In this document: positions 61,354-64,000 of the stretch, piece after piece | Numbering within the stretch: the stretch's first letter is position 1 | How the letters are laid out: every line of letters begins with the position of its first letter | Assembly: GCF_014648435.1 (NCBI RefSeq) | Contig: NZ_BMRC01000014.1 | Location: forward strand, 189,439 to 253,438 | DNA: 64,000 nucleotides | Source of the DNA: Nonomuraea spiralis | GTDB taxonomy: Bacteria > Actinomycetota > Actinomycetes > Streptosporangiales > Streptosporangiaceae | Direction of reading: 5' to 3' | Notes under the pieces: model-generated | What the model saw: only the letters and a program-made list of their open reading frames with translations | The model's database searches: none | Told to the model about the DNA's origin: nothing | Made by a program: the position numbers and the translations under genes

Positions 61354-61616
61354 GCGGCGACCCCCTTGCCGTCGGGCAGCCCGTAGAAGCTGCGCTCGAT
61401 GGAGCGGGCGAAGCGGGTGGCCGCGTGAGCGAGCTGGCGGGCGAACTCCAGGTCCTCCACCGTCACCGGCCCGTTGGTGGTGACCAGGACGGAGGTGGCG
61501 CCGAAGTCGAGCGCCAGGACGGGCTCACTGCGGGTGAACGGGTGGTTCATGGTGCGGGCGGCGTGCCCGGTGGTCAGCCGGATCACGCTGTTGCGCGGGG
61601 TACGGCGTCGGGTCAT
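61350..61616 (-). CDS. small AICE protein, paralogue B
   Basis: An 88-residue protein. PVLALDFGATSVLVTTNGPV and VTVEDLEFARQLAHAATRFA align with PYLTFSSVEANVHISTTGAG and VTDADLKIAREIFHAAARYL of the neighbouring gene, so the two are probably paralogues from a duplication. The ATG at 61616 shares one base with the preceding stop (TGATG). Confidence 0.7.
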   Translation of the reverse strand: MTRRRTPRNSVIRLTTGHAARTMNHPFTRSEPVLALDFGATSVLVTTNGPVTVEDLEFARQLAHAATRFARSIERSFYGLPDGKGVAA

Positions 61617-62029
61617 CAGGCGGCGTCCTTTCCGGTCTTGGCCGGCTGGGCGGTCTGGCGGGGAGCGTGCATCTGCTGGACCTTGATTGAGTAGGCGAGG
61701 CGTCCGTTGCCGTTGACGTACGGGGTGACGGACATGCCGTCGAACTCGACCGGCGTGAACGGCAGCCCCGGCATCGGCTGCGGCGGTACCGGCTGGACCG
61801 GAGCGAGGATCTTGACCGCGACGGTCTTCTGGGCGGGCTTGAGGGTCGGGTCACCGTCCATGACCGCGACCTGCCAGACCAGCTCTCCGGTCTGCTTGTC
61901 GCGGGCCTGCACGAACCGACCGCTGGACGAGGCGTCGAAGTCCTTGACGGGCTCGACCTCGCCGACGATGTAGCAGCCGTACGGGAAGACCATGGCGAAG
62001 GTGACGGGGATGGGGCCTTGCAGAGCCAT
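61616..62029 (-). CDS. hypothetical AICE protein
   Basis: A 137-residue protein, MALQGPIPVTFAMVFPYGCY start, with a beta-rich core (GELVWQVAVMDGDPTLKP) and a Pro-rich centre (PVQPVPPQPMPGLPFTP). ATG 62029 has AGAGGAA upstream. It is the promoter-proximal gene of the minus-strand run that leads to traB, rep and int. Function unknown. Confidence 0.75.
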   Translation of the reverse strand: MALQGPIPVTFAMVFPYGCYIVGEVEPVKDFDASSSGRFVQARDKQTGELVWQVAVMDGDPTLKPAQKTVAVKILAPVQPVPPQPMPGLPFTPVEFDGMSVTPYVNGNGRLAYSIKVQQMHAPRQTAQPAKTGKDAA

Positions 62030-62061
62030 AACAGGTTCCTCTCTTGGATGACAGGCACTCA

Positions 62062-62145
62062 ACCTATCAAGTAGCTAGACCGTAACTCTCCGCAGCTTGA
62101 TAGGTCAAGTCACTAGGTGTGAAGTGACGGCCATGTCACTAGTGA
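62062..62145. promoter_or_regulatory. operator-like repeats in the divergent promoter region
   Basis: ACCTATCAAG (62062-62071) and CTTGATAGGT (62096-62105) form a perfect 10-bp inverted repeat. TCACTAGGTG (62110-62119) and the perfect palindrome TCACTAGTGA (62136-62145) share TCACTAG. The region lies between the divergent genes starting at 62029 and 62193. Binding by the GntR-type regulator encoded at 62624 is a plausible inference. Confidence 0.7.
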
Positions 62146-62192
62146 GATAGACAGTCGCCTAAGCCGATGGCCCGACATCTGGGGAGGATCTA

Positions 62193-62609
62193 GTGCGAAT
62201 CCTGTGGGGTTGCTTAGCCGTGGTCGTGATCGCCCCGCTGATCGGGCTGTTTCTGCTGATCATGATGCCGGTATGGCGGGACGACGCCCGTTTCGACGAC
62301 TTCCATGAGCGCGTGCTCGCCTATCCGCTGCCGCCCAGAACTCAGGACCAGGGCGGCGGCGACGCGACCTTCGGCAAGATCTCGGGCGGGAACGGCGACT
62401 ACTGCGAGTACCGCGTCCAACTGGTGCTGCAGACCGGCCTGTCTCAGGGAGAGATTCGCACCTACTACGACAAAGCCCGCATCAGGGGAGCCGACGACGA
62501 AGAAGCGCGGATCTCTCTGCGCTTCGGCCAGGACACGGGAGACGACATGGAAGTCACCGTGGAGTTCAGCGACATCAGCCCCAGTGATTGGGACTTCCGC
62601 TGCACCTAG
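62193..62609 (+). CDS. single-pass membrane or exported hypothetical protein
   Basis: A 138-residue protein with an N-terminal hydrophobic segment (residues 3-27, VVVIAPLIGLFLLIMM) and a mixed extracytoplasmic domain containing YCEYRVQLVLQTGLSQGEIRTYY. There is no lipobox. GTG 62193 has GGGGAGGA six bases upstream. It is the only plus-strand gene seen in the element. Function unknown. Confidence 0.8.
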   Translation: MRILWGCLAVVVIAPLIGLFLLIMMPVWRDDARFDDFHERVLAYPLPPRTQDQGGGDATFGKISGGNGDYCEYRVQLVLQTGLSQGEIRTYYDKARIRGADDEEARISLRFGQDTGDDMEVTVEFSDISPSDWDFRCT

Positions 62610-62623
62610 AGACGGCGGCCGGA

Positions 62624-63358
62624 TCAGGCGATCGGGTAGGCGTCTTCCAGCTCGTGCCGGTCGGCGGGAAGCAGGACTTCCACGACGGTGAGAGGCCGGC
62701 CGGAGGCGTCGCGGACCGCGCCGAAGACGGCCAGGAGCGGCTGGTTCTTCGGCATCGCGAGCTGCTTGGCCTCGTCGGCCGAGGGCATGCGTGCGGTGAT
62801 CTGTTCCACGATGTGATCGAAGCGGACGCCCTTGCGCGCCTGGAGGTGTTCCCGGAAGCCCTGTCTCAGGGGTTCCCCGCTGGTGAGGTCTGTTCCTTCG
62901 GAGAGCTCCAACGGCAGCCAGAGTGACACCAGCTCGGTCGGCTCGCCATCACGTGTGATCAGACGCCGCCGTACGAACGTCTTGTTCTTGGGCTGGAGAT
63001 CGAGCAGAGCGCTGATCCGGTTGGGGGCGGTCACCGCGCCCACTTCGACGACCTCGCCCGTGGCGTCGGTCTCCGGCTTGGTCAGGTACGCCTGCCCCGG
63101 TCGCTTCTGCTCGAGGGAGGCCATCGCCGGTCGGCCGCGTACGAAACGGCCCTTGCCCTGCTGAGACTCGATCCACCCCTGCTCACGCAAAACGCGCAGG
63201 GCGGCGACAACGGTGGGACGGGAGACGCCGAACTCTTGGATGAGCTGGTTCTCGCTGGGGAGGAGCGTGCCTGGTGGGTAGTCTCCCGACTCGATGCGCC
63301 TCTGGATAGTCTGCACAAGCTGCGCATACTTAGGCGGCACGGACTCTAGCGACATCAT
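62624..63358 (-). CDS. GntR/HutC-family transcriptional regulator (KorSA-like position)
   Basis: A 244-residue regulator. The N-terminal winged helix has IESGDYPPGTLLPSENQLIQ and GVSRPTVVAALRVLREQGWI (about 23-62). The C-terminal UTRA domain spans about 100-240. GntR-type proteins such as KorSA of pSAM2 silence replication and transfer genes. The gene is convergent with the membrane-protein gene, with 14 bases between their stops. ATG 63358 or ATG 63355 starts the protein. Confidence 0.9.
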   Translation of the reverse strand: MMSLESVPPKYAQLVQTIQRRIESGDYPPGTLLPSENQLIQEFGVSRPTVVAALRVLREQGWIESQQGKGRFVRGRPAMASLEQKRPGQAYLTKPETDATGEVVEVGAVTAPNRISALLDLQPKNKTFVRRRLITRDGEPTELVSLWLPLELSEGTDLTSGEPLRQGFREHLQARKGVRFDHIVEQITARMPSADEAKQLAMPKNQPLLAVFGAVRDASGRPLTVVEVLLPADRHELEDAYPIA

Positions 63359-63458
63359 GACCGTCCAACAGCCGACAGGTTGTTTTACCAAGTTTGAGCG
63401 TAACCGGCTTGCCGCCGGCTGTCCACGCGGTTCGCGGAAGCGGAAGCTGTCCATGGAG

Positions 63459-63596
63459 AACCGGCAGGCAGCGCAGCGGCCGGGCTGGGAAGGGCGCCGC
63501 GGGGGTCGCCACTGCAACTGCCTGCCGGTTGGAGCACGGCGAGGCAAGACGGTGAACCTTGCCCCCTCCGGAAGGCATCACGCCGCCTCGCCGTGC
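63459..63596. repeat. two long-range inverted repeats upstream of the regulator gene
   Basis: AACCGGCAGGCAG (63459-63471) with CTGCCTGCCGGTT (63518-63530), spacing 46. GCACGGCGAGG (63534-63544) with CCTCGCCGTGC (63586-63596), spacing 41, with an inner GGCAAG/CTTGCC pairing. The 245-base gap between regulator and next gene otherwise shows no gene. Confidence 0.8.
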
Positions 63597-63603
63597 CCGT
63601 CCA

Positions 63604-63888
63604 TTACCTGGCGACGTATTCGGCCAGGACGTTCGCCGCGCCCTCCGGGTCGCTGGTCGGGTGCCGCTTCTCGGCGTTCTGCCAGGAGTAATAGGCACCG
63701 CCGTACCCGACGAACACCCACACCGGCAGCCCCGGCCCCTGCTTGTGAACCAGAAGCACGCTGTTGTTGTCGCGCAGCTCGGCATTGACGCCGAGGGCGG
63801 TGAGCCGGTCACGCAGCCGGACGAGCATGGTGCCCTCGTCCTCGCCGTGCGGGAAACCCGCTTCCACCGCCTGAATGATCGAATTCAT
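63604..63888 (-). CDS. hypothetical AICE protein
   Basis: A 94-residue protein MNSIIQAVEAGFPHGEDEG, with LRDRLTALGVNAELRDNNSVLL (in two parts) and WVFVGYGGAYYSWQNAE. It is a mixed alpha/beta, soluble protein of a type recurrent in actinomycete elements; function unknown. ATG 63888 has AGGGAG seven bases upstream and overlaps the preceding stop by four bases. Confidence 0.8.
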   Translation of the reverse strand: MNSIIQAVEAGFPHGEDEGTMLVRLRDRLTALGVNAELRDNNSVLLVHKQGPGLPVWVFVGYGGAYYSWQNAEKRHPTSDPEGAANVLAEYVAR

Positions 63889-64000
63889 TTCACGCTCCCT
63901 TCGGCCCGGCCGCTTCCGAGGCAGTCGAGACACTCCCGCTCCTCACTCAAGGTCTGATCGTCGTCGTCGCCGATGAGGAGCGCACGGCGTGAGTCACGCA
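63885..64000 (-). CDS. C-terminal end of a gene entering from the right edge
   Basis: The last 37 complete codons of a minus-strand gene read RDSRRALLIGDDDDQTLSEE then RECLDCLGSG, ending in TGA that overlaps the next start (ATGA). The ECLDC cysteine pair could bind metal. The rest is outside the window. Confidence 0.7.
   Translation of the reverse strand, partial: RDSRRALLIGDDDDQTLSEERECLDCLGSGRAEGSVK

Larger units (their letters stand above)
56520..64000. mobile_element. left part of an AICE (pSAM2-like integrative conjugative element) at tRNA-Val
   Basis: The element carries int, rep, traB-like, small overlapping genes and a GntR-type regulator in the order known from actinomycete integrative elements, next to a tRNA 3' end. 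All genes except the membrane protein at 62193 are on the minus strand. The right junction and any Pra or Spd genes are beyond the window. Excisionase is not seen between rep and int. Confidence 0.85.

Noticed and set aside
62193..62609. The small membrane protein as an excisionase or Pra activator
   Set aside because: It has a transmembrane segment and no DNA-binding motif, so neither label is supported.

Overview
The window is about 71% G+C (estimated by eye) with strong GC3 bias. It carries FasR-type fatty acid synthase regulation, DUF3145, DUF3052, DUF5998, DUF1918 and DUF7455 proteins, an HrdB-like principal sigma factor and a homodimeric AceE. This points to a filamentous actinomycete chromosome, probably Streptosporangiaceae/Nonomuraea-like. 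The taxon is inferred from gene content, not from a search.

Left part (1-30,700): two unrecognised small genes, an HhH-GPD repair protein, a PAS-PAS-GAF-PP2C phosphatase and the principal sigma factor, closed by a strong terminator. Then come yaaA, an acetyltransferase and the type II topoisomerase pair parE (8.2 kb) and parC (ends 18.6 kb). Between these two lie cytochrome bd oxidase (cydAB), a carbonic anhydrase overlapping cydB tail-to-tail, a redoxin, a VOC protein and a large secreted GH3 beta-glucosidase with a CebR-like box before its start. After parC come a TauD dioxygenase, a RecQ helicase with a phosphoribosyltransferase-like tail, a PfkB kinase, a GNAT/acyl-CoA-synthetase-like fusion (Pat type), DUF5998, a phosphodiesterase and a rhodanese.

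Middle (30,700-44,500): a compact minus-strand operon encodes a cytosolic subtilisin-like protease, an ECF-type sigma factor, a small beta-rich protein and a CHAT (caspase-like) protease. This looks like a self-contained proteolytic signalling or conflict module and is the most interesting accessory locus here. DUF3145 follows, then the FAS II block. In transcription order that block is fasR, fabD, fabH, acpP, fabF and an acyl-CoA carboxylase beta subunit, with several start/stop overlaps and twin hairpins before acpP. Upstream of fasR sits a YgiB/YgiC/DUF350 trio.

Right part (44,500-56,500): a PHP phosphoesterase, a WYL regulator with a VOC gene, a maleylpyruvate-isomerase-fold protein, a secreted tripeptidyl aminopeptidase-like lipoprotein and aceE. 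Then come the small-gene run DUF1918, yjbQ, DUF3052, ahpE and a zinc-ribbon protein, and a ROK sugar kinase.

From the tRNA-Val(TAC) at 56,520 to the right edge lies the left part of an integrative conjugative element of the actinomycete (AICE, pSAM2-like) type. It has a tyrosine integrase beside the tRNA, a RepSA-like rolling-circle initiator, a short zinc ribbon, an FtsK/TraB translocase carrying a frameshift, three small overlapping genes, a GntR-family regulator with operator-like repeats, and further small genes. Its right attachment site is outside the window. No rRNA, CRISPR array or insertion sequence was seen.
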